A model generated the notes under the pieces. That model saw only the letters and a list, made by a program, of their open reading frames with translations. It was not told the DNA's origin and searched no databases. Source: Numida meleagris (Eukaryota > Chordata > Aves > Galliformes > Numididae). Taken from it: a stretch of 64,000 bases of DNA. The stretch is from positions 78,606,041 to 78,670,040 of the forward strand of contig NC_034412.1 in the NCBI RefSeq assembly GCF_002078875.1. The letters run 5' to 3'. The translations under genes were made by a program, and so were the position numbers. Positions 11,789 through 22,967 of the stretch are shown one piece after another. Position 1 is the first letter of the stretch, and each line of letters begins with the position of its first letter.

Positions 11789-14700
11789 GAATAGCAGTTC
11801 ACATGTCTAACTAGTTTTAGCTCTCGGCTAAACTTAGCTCTGCTTTTCTGAATAAGGAAAGAGAAATTAGTCACCTTTTTTTTTTTTAAGATTCACTCAT
11901 CAAGAAATGGGTGGGATTTCAAAATGTGTAAGGAAGTTCCAGGAAAAATGAAAGTGAATGTTTGGAGATCGGTAACATGGATGACGTATCAAAGACAGTG
12001 GGTAAATTTTAGTAAGACTCAATGGCTCTTTTTTTAGGTACAAATATTTTTGGAAAAATCTTTTTAGGTTTGGGGAAATATTTACTATTTAAGCCTTTCT
12101 ACTTTAGCTGCATAATGTACTTTGCATTGGTCCTGTGGCAAATAGATTTCATGCTGTTTTTCATCACCTTCTTCCATCCCATTTAAGTAATCCACACTTC
12201 ACACTTCTCTCTAGAAAGGCAGAGCTGAATCTGCATAGAAATACTATTAATTTTCTTCCCCTTTCTCCACATTGTTTAGTACTCTTAAATGAGGACTAGT
12301 AAATCCTTAGCTACTTAGGATTACTCTGATGTCACTATGCCTTATAACATTACTCTTCACTGCTACTTACTATTTGGCAAAGTGAACAGAGCTCAAAATT
12401 TCCTGAAAAAAATTTGAATGTGTTTGATCATGTTTAGAATGAGTGATAGTTCCATGCTGTATTTTTCAAAATCAGATCTAGAGTTAACTGAATGAGAATA
12501 AACTGACTTACAAGAACTGAAGATAAGATTTGTAAAGTTCTTTTTCATAGGCTCTGCAGGTCTGTAGTTAAGTCTTAAATTTCAAACACTGATAAACTGT
12601 ATACAGTTAGTGGAGTTTTGTCAGTCCCCCTGTGATGGAAAACAAATTGTACCTAAATGCTTAGAATATTAAGTCTTCTCTTGATAACTATGTAGATAAA
12701 TATATGATATTTATCACTAATTTTCAGTTATTTTTAAGTCATAAGTAGAAAATTGTTAAATGGATTTATTATTATTTCTATGCCTTAAAAAAAAAGAATT
12801 GTTAATAAAACTGCCTCAAAATCTACAAAATCCCTCAAAATCTGCATTAATAATGCAGAAATAATCATACAAGATTAACTGTGAATTGGACCAGGTTCTA
12901 AAAATGAGCATTTAGAAAACTGTGCAAATAATTAAAGGTACTTGAAAGAGGTGCTTAACTCTTTGTGCAGTATGTGTGTGTGTATGTGTGCTTGGAGTAC
13001 TCCTTCAGTTGATGTGAATTGTCTTAGAATAATCCCAAGGAATACACAATTTATTGGTATTTGGTATTGCATACAGTTAAAATATTGAAAGAATTAATCT
13101 TCAAGAGAGCATTCATATTTGTAAATACTCTGCATAATAGAACTAGAGCAACATAAGAATGTAATTATATACACATGTTTACTCCACGGATTATATTACA
13201 TAAAAAATTGACCTCCTTTAGCTAACAACGGCCAGCATGAAAATTATATCATACAAAAGTTCCTTAAATTACTTGAAAGTTTTAGGTTTCCTCATGAAAT
13301 GCTGTGAGCAATTGGACAAGATACCTTTATCAAAGATATTCCCAGTAACTGGTCTTGGCTGAATGTGGATATTCTTGGAAGAAGGACCAGTATTGTTCTC
13401 ATTTCTCTGGACTTCTAGAACATCCCTCAGCAACTGAGTCATGGTCAAAAACTATTTTAGTAATGACGCCTATTTGAAAGGAGATGCTTATAAGTAGGAT
13501 ACAATTACATGGAAAAAGAGATTTCAGTTTGTCTGTGTGAGTGAGAAACTCTGAGTTTCTTCTCATAGAGGTTATAGGAACAACACCTCAGTAAAGTCAC
13601 TATTATTTCAGCTTAATCACTACTATAGCTGAATGTTAACAACTTGGAACAAATGACCAGATGCCAAGAGTTTCAACTTTACTGCTGTTTTTTTTTTAAA
13701 GAAAGGACCAATAAAGAAAGACAAAATCATTTTGAAGTAATACAGATTTCAATGAAAATACTAAATGATTTAAAAGTAAGGATATATTGAAGAAGGTCAT
13801 TGATTAATTTTTTTTTCCCCTAAGGTTAGTGTGATACATATCCAATTTTATCTTTCTTGATTTTTTTTTTAACAGGTTCTCAGACTAGAATTTCTCATCT
13901 TCTCAAAAATAGGTATCCAAGAAATCTGAAAGACTTCAAAAAATATGTTAAACATCTCATTGTAATGCTTATGATGCTAATGATGAGCTGATTGATAGTT
14001 CAGAGAACAGACTATAATCATAGCATTATACAGTAGGTAGGATTATTCTCACAGCTGGAGTACCATGCTGATTTTTGCAGAGTAGGAAAAAAGAAGAAAA
14101 AAGATATAAAATAAAGTAACAGTAAACAACAAAAGGAACTAAAAACTGTTATGCTAATATCTGATCTTGAAGGAGGACATTAGGAGTTATGCAGTGGACA
14201 CATGGTGAGGTCCTATGGGATACATTTATGGTTATTACAAGATGTATTAAATCAGGCGATTTAGATTTTCTACTGACACGTTACAAAGATGTGAGCATGA
14301 ACAAGACCTGATGCTGACTGGATTTATCCTACCTAGCTTTCCTTTACTTACAGTGTTCTGATGTGTTTTGTTGCTATAGCAATTCACTAATATTTAGTAA
14401 TATTGATTTATATCTTCATCTTCTTGTGAAGTTTGAAATCAATGTTAAATCTATATTTCCTTTAACAAACAATGAAATGAAATCACAGAAAGGTAAAACA
14501 GCTCGTTTTCAACCTGCTAGTCCTAAATGTTTAACTAAGACATAAATGCTAGAAGTGGAAAAAATCATTTGTGTTGCTACAGCAAGCAAACAAATAAAAC
14601 CAATAGAAAAAAGAACAAACCCAAGATTGATACTGAATCAGCGCTTACTGGTTTAAAAATAATATGGAGAAATAATCATTCCGTGATGTAGATAGCTAAA

Positions 14701-15829
14701 TACAATGTACCTTAGTCAAATCCAGTGGACCTGGTAAGCCATTTGTAGCATCGTATTTAAGTTGTATTTTTTCTAGAGTCAACTCAAGTCTAGAAGTGAT
14801 TCTAGCCATTATCAAACACAGCAGAAGTTGATCATGTCTAACATATTAGGGCAGTGTTGTATGAAATTAGCCTGGGTTCTTCTGAGCTGTGCTTTCCATT
14901 AGGAAATTTAAGTTTCCTAGATGTTTCCACTGTCTATGTTATTACAATAACTCTGCAAATGATTGTTTAGGCTAATAATAAATTGTTGCTACTTGTTCAA
15001 AATATTCATCTTAGTTCTGTGGTTTGCAACATAATTTCTTGTGCGCACAATAGCTTCTTGCATGCAAATTCTAACATGAAAATGGAAAGACAGATATAAT
15101 ATTATTACTATAATTAATTTTATTTATATTCACAGAGAGTAAGTTCACCACTGCCATGTGGGTCATAAAACAGGGAAATGCTTGCTGGAAAATTCAACTA
15201 TATTAAATAAAGATAGGCATCATAGGCAGTGCTGAAGAGTGAAATGGCATAACTGAATAAGCTATGAAGCCAGTGGAGCAAAATAATCAGATAATCAGGT
15301 TGTTTTTGGTGAAACAGAGCAAGAAAGTGGGAAAAGATGACATGGTGAATGCAGTGAGAAAGAAAAATATCTTGCAGATGAAAATGTTGCATGAGTTTGC
15401 ATTTACCAAGGCAAAAATATGGCATGGTGTGTGCAGAGGTGTGACATGGTAGGAATCTTAACAAAAACTTTACATGTAAGGCAGAAATAATAATAATAGC
15501 ATCTTTCTGTAATAGCAGAAAGATGAAATATGTTTCATTACTCTCTGAAGCTGCCCTTGCATGCATAGATAAATATAAATCACCTTTACCATATAGTGCA
15601 TTATTATACTCTTGGTATATTACGTTCAACACAAACCTCATCCTCAGTTTGTAAGGGGTAATTTTCATTTCAGTGTAATGTTTCATAGCATACTTTGTGA
15701 TGCTTTATTGTTTAGACTAAAAATATGTTTAACTAGTTTCTTAATATTGGTGTTTTCTAACTGACATCCAAAATTGCTAAAGGAAACACTTTTCTGAGAT
15801 TAGGAAAACAGTTTGATTTCATGGATGTT
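11789..15829. other. Unique AT-rich non-coding DNA
   Basis: No supported gene. A small TG microsatellite lies at 12971-12990 and several A or T runs of 8-11 bases are present. A 162-codon frame on minus (15198-15686) just before the next CR1 is the longest outside repeats. It is rich in Leu, His, Phe and Ile, has no recognisable domain, and I regard it as chance. Confidence 0.65.
12971..12990. repeat. TG dinucleotide microsatellite
   Basis: Interrupted TG/TA tract of about 20 bp (TATGTGTGTGTGTATGTGTG). Confidence 0.85.
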
Positions 15830-15871
15830 GAGACCAATGCTATTCAATCTGAGACCAATACTATTCAACAT
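15830..15871. repeat. 21-bp tandem duplication at a CR1 edge
   Basis: GAGACCAATGCTATTCAATC plus T is followed at once by a near-identical 21-mer (GAGACCAATACTATTCAACA plus T). The second copy continues into the CR1 fragment, so the duplicated segment is the first bases of that fragment. Confidence 0.8.
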
Positions 15872-16210
15872 TTTTATTAGTAGCATAGATAGGGGAATTG
15901 AATGCACCCTCAACAAGTTTGTAAATGACACTTAACTGAGTGTTGCAATTGATTCAGTAGGGAGAATGGATGCTATCCAGAGGGACCTGGACAGGTTTGA
16001 GAAGAGGGCCTATGTCAGCCTCATGAAGTTTAATAAGACCAAGTGCAAGATCCTCAAGGTCCTTCACCTGGGTCTAGGCAATCCCAACAACATCAATACA
16101 GAATGAGTGATGCTTGTATTGAGAGTAGCACTGGAGAAGGACTTGTGGATGCTGCTGGATGAAAAACTGGATATGAGTGGACAAGGTGCACTTGTAGCCA
16201 AAGTCTGCTG
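15851..16210 (+). mobile_element. CR1 fragment, internal (RT end to C-terminal region)
   Basis: Plus-strand CR1 fragment that starts in the RT domain. It has a degenerate copy of the ...CTLNKF.ND region, followed by the conserved block for aspartate-rich [10 protein letters not shown] and a decayed LHLG block. It stops near 16210 at the region that in other copies encodes SQQ..LAAKKA. Neither the 5' part nor the characteristic 3' tail is present, so it was cut by deletion after insertion or is an incomplete copy. Stop codons and frameshifts are frequent. Confidence 0.8.
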
Positions 16211-18482
16211 AAAGAGAATGAGCACATTGATGAAACGGATCTTCTAGCAAAGTGTCTTTCCGACTTACCTCCATATTCCTCCATCAAGAAACATAAAGTA
16301 TAAGACATCATTTTCTGTAGCTGAATCAATACTTAAGAATTATATGCATGCTGGAACAGCATCCATGAGAAAGCAGAGGGAGAGTGACATCTGATGAGTG
16401 GCTTGGGTCTTATCCATAGCAGAAGTGAGGTAAAAGAGAGCATAAACTGACATAAATTGTCCCAGGCTAAACAAACAAAAAATTACATTTAGATTAGCCT
16501 GCGGCATTTTAAGTACTGAGCTGTTTTGCTCCTTCTAATTCTCATGTTAGCCTACTCTTACCCCTTTCTTTGTTGTTGTTGTTGTTGTTGTTGTTTTTCC
16601 CCAAAAACACTATGAATTGATTTGGAACAGCCCAAACTACAATTTTTTTGCCGGGTACCACTATGTGGTGGAAGAACCTGTTCACAGAAAAGATGATGAA
16701 TGTCTAGTGGCAAGCTCTCTTTAGAAACTAGCTACTTTGTCCTGTAATGCAGGGACTTGAATGATGTCAGATAGATACTTTTAGTGTAAATACAGGCTGA
16801 TGAACTTATAAATATTAGTGTGCAACCAAGATAGCCAAATACTGCTGCTGTATAATAGCCAAGCAACGGAACTGCCAGAAACCATCAGGTGAACTGACAG
16901 AAAACTCTGATTTTGATTCAAAAATACTATTGTAGTAACTTCTGGAAAATACATTATGGATATCTCAAGCTACTGTAGTTCTCACTTCATGCATAAATCA
17001 CATTAGCAAAAATGTGAGATGTGTATCTGTTCAAGTAATTGCATTTATAGTGAAGAATAGGGACATAATGTTCTGATGTGCAGTTCATTAAACATTTCTG
17101 GGTTATCATTTTTTCCAAATCTTGCAAAGATCTATACTTCCCCTTTAAGAAAATAGAAGACTAGTAATCTTATGTTTATACCAATCTTTCTTATGGATAT
17201 TAACAGATGAGTATTAGGATAGATCATTCAACTTCCAAAATTAACCTGAGATCACATCAAAGATTTCATTGAGGTTGAAACATACAAAACATTATTCATA
17301 TCATGTATTTCCTTTTTGCATACTTATTTGTGTTTATATTTGTGTATATTTATATGTCTTTTCTTGTCAGTGTAATTCCAAAATGATTTACAAACTGTTA
17401 GTATCATTATCCTCATTTTAAGCAAGAATAAATGATATATAGAGGGTTGATTTAACTTTTTAACAAAGCCATCAGTACAGGAAACACTATTTAACAAAAA
17501 TAAATACAATCCTAATATGACAAATGAATTAGAACAGAACAACTGAATTGATTATAATTAATTAGTTACTATGTATATGGCTTGGTATTTTATTGTTTCC
17601 TTTTTTTTTGTATAGAAAGCTGTTCTACATGAAATAGAATGCATCTCTGAGAAGCAGCACAAATAGAAATGAAACCAAAGGCCGTGATAAATAGCATAGG
17701 CCTTCAGACATTGTGAGCAACACTAGTTTATAATCTGACAAATTTGTTTACAAGACAGAGCTGTTGTGGAACAACTTTTTGCATGAAAAGAAATGCTCAA
17801 AGGAAAATGCAATATGGTAAAAGAAAGGTCAGAAACATGATCTGTGAGACAGCTTTTCTAAAAAATATGTTGGCAACTTTGCTTAAGATGTAGTGGGAAA
17901 AAGCTACAGATGTCATATAGTTCAAATAATAATTAAAATTTATTTATTTGGTATCTATTTAAACAATTAGGGATTTGATCCTAGTAGCTGTATCATAAAT
18001 CTGAAGAAAGAGTAAGAAGTTATGGTTATGGGTCACTGCCAGAAACAGAATTGCATGTTTGTTAAATCTTAGCATAGTAGAGACAGATTTAACCAATCTA
18101 TATTTATTAAGCATTCTACAAAATCTTGTTTGATAAATGAGACAGAATATTAATCAAGTAAACTTTGTAAGATGTCAGAGAACCAAAACTCTTTAAAAAC
18201 AAATTGAACCCCTTTCATTCCCTTTGAAATTTGAGGATAGAGAGAATGAGAGTGAGAGAGTATCTTGTAAATCTGCGCGTTTTCTTAAAGCTTTCATATA
18301 TCGTAAATGATGACCTAAGGATAAACTTAACTTTGCAGGAATTGTTGATGAAGCACTGCCATCTTTTGGTTGCACAAATACTGAATATGGAGGATGGATA
18401 TAATTGTCACAGAAATAATGATACAGGTTGATGTAATAAAATGACTGTTTAGTCATAACATTCATTTACTTCGCTTTTATAG
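16211..18482. other. Unique AT-rich non-coding DNA
   Basis: No gene or dispersed element recognised apart from a (TTG)8 microsatellite at 16570-16593. Frames of 66-90 codons occur on both strands with no supporting features. Confidence 0.65.
16570..16593. repeat. (TTG)8 microsatellite
   Basis: Eight perfect TTG units. Confidence 0.95.
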
Positions 18483-18544
18483 AAAATTGGCTGCAATTGT
18501 CCATTAAAAGACTTCTTCATGTTTATCAAGAATCGATTAGCAAG
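18483..18544 (+). other. Candidate internal exon, 62 bp (weak)
   Basis: A pyrimidine-rich stretch ending TTCGCTTTTATAG (acceptor AG at 18481-18482) is followed 62 bp later by CAAG|GTAAGT, a near-consensus donor at 18545. Two of three frames are open. One (from 18485) reads NWLQLSIKRLLHVYQESISK, the other (from 18483) reads KIGCNCPLKDFFMFIKNRLA. The third has a stop. A 62-bp exon would shift phase. I do not recognise either peptide, and a pair of sites this close arises by chance in long AT-rich DNA. It could belong to a large gene whose other exons lie outside the window, to a lncRNA, or to nothing. Confidence 0.18.
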
Positions 18545-19123
18545 GTAAGTTTTCTTACGTTCTAGATGGATTTTGAAATTCTGAAATTAATAAATTGTAA
18601 TATAAATGAAATATGTTGTGTAAGAATTTTGTAAGAGCCTATTGTGAAAGATTCTTTGCCTATGAATTAATTTATGACTCTAAAATCCACTGTGTTTTGT
18701 ATTAATAGAAACACAAATTGTTTTCCACTCTTTGTGTTACGTATGTAATATGAATACTCTCAGATTCAGTTTTGTGGTATCAGAAAGTTGCTTGAAAATG
18801 TATTTTGCCACTTACCCATTTAACAGCTTGCAAAGGATATACAGTTCTAAATAAACAGTGTTGTATGATAACATTCTTTTGTTGCATGTTGAAGTATTTG
18901 ATATATTTGATAGGTTAGTAGAATGCTTTAAAAAGGCAGCATACAATTTGAAGATGGAAGCCTAGTATGAGAATCTATTGTGCTTAGTACATGTAATATT
19001 TTGTTTTCAGTCTCACTGCCATATCAGTTTGTTACTTCTTCATAAATAAGGGTATCATAAACTTATAGTAAGAAAATGTATAGAAGAATAAATGTAATTT
19101 TCACTTAAGGAATAAGTTTAACA
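18545..19123. other. Unique AT-rich non-coding DNA
   Basis: Nothing recognised between the candidate donor site and the CR1 copy. Confidence 0.65.
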
Positions 19124-19418
19124 GGTTGACCATGAGCCAGTAGTATGGCCACTGGTATTCCAGGGTTCAGGCTGAGGGAGGTAGTCCTCCCCCTCTAGTC
19201 TGCCATGATGAGGCCACATCTGGAGTACTGAGTCCAGTTCCAAGCTCCTCAGTTCAAGAAAGACAGGGAACTACTGGAGAGAGTCCAGTGGAGGCTGTAA
19301 AGATGATTGGGGGCCTGGAGTATCTCCCTTATAAGAAAGAGCTGAGAGACCTGGGACTGTTTAGCCTGGAGAAGACCAAGACAGGGTCTTAACAACACTT
19401 ACAAATATCTAGCGTGAG
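19124..19418 (+). mobile_element. CR1 copy, left part (interrupted)
   Basis: Plus-strand CR1 from the C-terminal region of ORF2 (block equivalent to RPHLEYC.QF at about 19210-19240, then the LEK region near 19370), decayed by stops and frameshifts. It continues at 19641 after a 222-bp foreign insert. Confidence 0.9.
19414..19418. repeat. Target-site duplication, left (GTGAG, or 8 bp GTGAGTGT)
   Basis: GTGAG before the insert is repeated after it at 19641-19645. The match extends to GTGAGTGT (19414-19421 and 19641-19648), so either a 5-bp or an 8-bp duplication is possible. Confidence 0.75.
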
Positions 19419-19640
19419 TGTCCAGTCTTTTTACTTGCCTGGGCTGCATTGAGCATAGAGGAATTTTTTCAGGGTGATGCTTGAGTTGTTTTTAACAATG
19501 AATGAAGGTCCAGGACCAGGCTGGGCTGTTCAGCAGGGAAGAGCTGCTACCATGACAGCACAGCAGCAGGGGAAGGGCTAATTACAAGATATGCCAGACC
19601 ACATGTGGTCCATGGGCCAAGGGATGGACAAGCCTGGGCA
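19419..19640. mobile_element. 222-bp unclassified insert in CR1 (short LTR-like or hAT-like)
   Basis: This segment has no CR1 homology but sits exactly where CR1 sequence breaks off, and CR1 resumes after it. Read with a 5-bp duplication it begins TGTCCAG and ends CTGGGCA, which is TG...CA with a 6-of-7 inverted match, as in a short LTR. Read with an 8-bp duplication it begins CCAGTC, and the 8-bp length fits hAT-type DNA transposons, although the termini then lack a convincing inverted repeat. It holds a perfect 14-bp palindrome (19597-19610). I see no coding capacity, no AATAAA and no poly-A. I cannot name the family. Insertion as such is well supported. Confidence 0.75.
19597..19610. repeat. 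14-bp perfect palindrome
   Basis: GACCACATGTGGTC inside the 222-bp insert. It contains an E-box (CACATGTG core). Confidence 0.9.
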
Positions 19641-19934
19641 GTGAGTGTGAAGAGGATGGGGCCAGGCTCTTTTCAGTGGTACCCAGCAAGAGGACATGGG
19701 GCAACAGGCACAAATAGAAGTTTCATATAAGCATGTGAAAGAAGTTTTTGTCTGTGAGGGTAGCAGAGCACTGAAACAAGCTGCCCAGAGAGGTTGTGGA
19801 GTATCCTTCTCTGAAGATACTCAAAACCCAGCTGGACACTTTCCTGTGCAGCTTACTGTAGGGAACCTGCTTTATCAAGGAGTTGGATTAGGTGACTTCA
19901 AGAGGTCCTTTTCAACCTCTGTGATTCTGTGATT
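19641..19934 (+). mobile_element. CR1 copy, right part with 3' tail
   Basis: Continuation of the 19124 copy: GAAGAGGATGGGGCCAGGCT, then the block equivalent to [11 protein letters not shown], then the 3' UTR with GGATTAGGTGACTTC and the octamer tail (CTGTGATTCTGTGATT) ending about 19934. It joins cleanly to 19418 once the insert and one duplication copy are removed. Confidence 0.92.
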
Positions 19935-20024
19935 AATGTTTTTTTTTTTACAAAAATGCCTTTATCTGTTTTGCTTGTTTGTTTGCAATTGTTTGTTTGT
20001 GTTAGTTTGGTTTGGTTAGTAGCT

Positions 20025-20028
<4 letters not shown>

Positions 20029-20055
<27 letters not shown>
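20029..20055. repeat. Poly-T run, 27 bases
   Basis: Uninterrupted T27. It is not attached to a recognised retroposed sequence. CR1 does not use poly-A tails. Confidence 0.95.
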
Positions 20056-20057
<2 letters not shown>

Positions 20058-20718
20058 GGAATGCAGACTATTTACCAGAGAATATAGTTGTTATAAATGC
20101 ATGTGAGGATACAGCATGAAAAAAAAAATCAGCTGAAAGCTCTAAGGGATATGAATACATGGGGAAATTACAAATGAGCAATTTAATGAGAAAAAAATTA
20201 AAAGTGGGAACACCTGCACACTTTCTGTACTTTTCAGGGTGATCTATTTCCCTTTCAATATGCATACATAATTCTCACTAACATAACTGGAGTAACACCC
20301 ATACATTTAGTGAAAAAATAGCCAGAAGTGTTTCAGTCACTTTCTTAGGTATCATCGCTATTTTGGTCAGTTTCTATAGGAGAAGGTCATAACCAGAAAG
20401 CTAATAAATCTCATTTTTTTCTGTGTATATCTGAATATATAACAGAGCAGTTACTTAGAAATTCACATCTTGGGCTTTATTTTCCAGTGGGACTTGTCCC
20501 AAGCTTTCACATATATACCTGTATGAACATATCCAAATGCTAACATCTGTATGTTAGTATTAAAATTGATTGATGCATCAGAGTATCATCGTTTTGCCAT
20601 GCAATATGTTTATAATAGGCAAAAAATATATATTCTTCATACAAAGTATAACTAATTATAAGTGTTGTAGAAGACTAAATTTATAAAGAGATTAGATATT
20701 CTTCTTGAACCATAACCT

Positions 20719-20762
20719 GAGAGTCCATATTTGCAACTTTGAGAGTCCATATTTGCAACTTT
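20719..20762. repeat. Perfect 22-bp tandem duplication
   Basis: The unit starting GAGAGTCCATATTTGCAAC occurs twice in succession without mismatch. Confidence 0.95.
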
Positions 20763-22371
20763 GTATACTCTTTCCTTGAATGTTTGTTGTTGCTCACTTC
20801 AGAGACAGGATGTTGAGCCAGATTAATCTTTAGTCCAATCCAGAATGATCATCTTTTATGTTTTCATAGAGAGTTATATGGAGTTACACTTGAAGGCACA
20901 GTACAGAGCCAAGATCTTTAATACCTACTTCTTAAGTCTTAGGAGTTGGGTTTAACTCTAGTGCACTGGTATCCTTCAGTAAGAACATGTTCTTTAATAG
21001 AACTCCTTCAAATTTCCAATTATATGGATGAGCTACTTCTCAGTACAGGATGACCAGTCTACTCGTTTATAAAGGAATTGAACATCTCTTATGAAAGAAA
21101 AATCTTATGAAACTGAAGGCTTAAATGTTCATGGAGATATTAAGGTTGTGAAAGGGAGCATGCAAATGTCAGGGGATGATGGAGTTTCCTCACAACCATA
21201 AGGGAACAATTTTATTGCCTTATTTTTATCTTATGCATTTTCACACGTGCAGAATATCTTTGACAAACTTAAATATTATACATCTGATTTTCCTCTATCA
21301 AAGACTCATCCAAAACATAAAAATCAAAGAACCATTAATGTTTATGCTGTCTAGGTTTCAGGCCTTACATCTTCACACAATGGACAGAACAATTCAACAG
21401 GTGTTTAAATTGGCCTTCTGTTTTCCAGGACTTTCAAATGAAGATTGATATTCTTTCTGGTAGCTGGGCTTTATCGAAGCAAAAATTATTGAAATCAGTT
21501 CAGCAATAACTAATTAAGTTAAAAACCCTGTAGTATAAAGAACAGAACAGATAATATAGTAGCATCCAGTTTCTGATTTCAGTGAATGTTTGAATCTAAG
21601 TGCATAGATCTTGAACTATCAAACAGCCACTCATGAAACATACTTTTTTAAAATTACATAGCACTGAAATATTTTATATAATAAGTTTTTATGTTATTGA
21701 TATATATGTACTAATAAATACATTTATTGAAGGAACCTCATGAGGATTTATATGTAGACGAAAGAGGGGCAGTTTATGCACTTTGTAAATGGCTACACAT
21801 AATTTCATTAATACTGCATTATGTTATAGCTTCAAGGTTGTTGTGACTTAATAAGTAAACTGGGTCCTGAGCAGTAAGTAAACAAGGGACATGTGCTCTG
21901 AAAGTAAAATCTCATAAAATCTTAAAAGAATTAACTAATTTTTCTGTCATATTCTTCATAACAAGTTCTGGCAACTTCACAGGACAAGAAAATGAAGGAT
22001 GAATTCAAACGTAAAATGTAATGTATCTGTATGCCATGAATGCACAGAAGCTCACAATGCTTGCCAGAGATTTGGCTGATATTGCCCACATGATGACAAA
22101 ATCTGCTAAGGCTTTCTTCTTTGCTATTTTATAAATAAGTAGGTCTTCTTTGTGTTATTGAATTAAAATGACAAAAAATTTTTTTAAAATACAGGAAGAA
22201 TAATGAAATTTACTTTGCAAAACCACAACATGTGTTTAAGTGAAAATAATTATTCCAGAAAAAATTTATCAGAAGTCAAAATAACTGTGAAGCCTGGAAC
22301 TTGTAACCTATTGACAGCAGGAGTAGATAGATAGCTGAAGGTAATACATTATTGGCCCTTTGTCCATGAGT

Positions 22372-22395
22372 TCACAGAATCACAGAATTACAGGG
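22372..22395 (-). mobile_element. CR1 3' tail (outer piece, interrupted by LTR)
   Basis: TCACAGAATCACAGAATTAC is the minus-strand CR1 octamer tail. The rest of this copy resumes at 22968-22973, after the LTR. Confidence 0.88.
22391..22395. repeat. Target-site duplication, left (CAGGG)
   Basis: CAGGG before the LTR is repeated at 22968-22972 after it. Confidence 0.85.
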
Positions 22396-22967
22396 TGTCA
22401 GTGGTTTACAGGCAGGTTCAGCCTGGTTCCATGACTAATGGGGCAGGGGGACGCAAGGACCCACACCCCGGGAAAAAAGAAAGGGGAAAGGGTAGGGAGA
22501 TGGGCCTAAAAACAAAACAGCAGCAATAATCTTAGGAGAAACAAACTGATTTACTAAATAATATATCGGAACGCAAAATCACACAATATAATACAATATA
22601 ATTGGAATTGAAGCTAATAAATCAGATAAAACGAGAGAGTGTGTCCAAAAACCAAAAGGCCTTACTCTAATGCTGGCAGTGAGATGGCTAGGGAGCAAGA
22701 TGCTGCCAGGATGAGCGGGAGGGGAGCAAGAGAGCAAAAAGGGAACATCTTGTGATATGCAAACAGTTTTTATCTTTTCCTCTGAATAGAAAATGGCAAC
22801 AGAACAGTGAGCAGTCCTCTGGGAGATGTAGTTCTTCTCTTCTGAGAACCAGGTACCCGGAACTATCCACGATCCATGGAACTGGAGCATTAACTCTTTA
22901 ACTCCCAGTACACTACATGATGTTATGATGTGGAATACCAATAACCAAAAATCATAAAACCATGACA
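22396..22967 (-). mobile_element. Solo LTR, ERVL-like, 572 bp, same family as 6145-6665
   Basis: On the plus strand it begins TGTCAGTGG and ends CCATGACA. On its sense (minus) strand it begins TGTCATGGTTTTATGATTTT, the same as the 6-kb copy apart from scattered mismatches. It is flanked by identical 5-bp CAGGG duplications and lies inside a CR1 tail that reads continuously when the LTR is removed, so it is younger than that CR1. It holds about 50 bp near its 5' end that the 6-kb copy lacks (roughly 22867-22917), and a TATA-like GATAAAA at 22767-22773. A motif close to ZNF143/STAF sites lies at 22819-22832. No internal retroviral genes remain. A 129-codon minus frame (22579-22968) is a shadow. 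Confidence 0.88.
22819..22832 (-). promoter_or_regulatory. ZNF143/STAF-like motif in LTR U3
   Basis: ACTACATCTCCCAG on the minus strand, about 140-150 bp from the LTR 5' end. It resembles the known ACTACAATTCCCAG site. The sister LTR has the diverged ACTACATTCCCCATGG at 6232-6247. Function is inferred only from similarity. Confidence 0.4.

Larger units (their letters stand above)
19935..22371. other. Unique AT-rich non-coding DNA with a T27 run
   Basis: No gene seen. It contains T27 at 20029-20055 and a 22-bp tandem duplication at 20719-20762. Confidence 0.65.

Noticed and set aside
15198..15686. 162-codon minus-strand open frame, longest outside repeats
   Set aside because: Composition (Leu, His, Phe, Ile) is that of random AT-rich DNA; no domain, signal or splice context.
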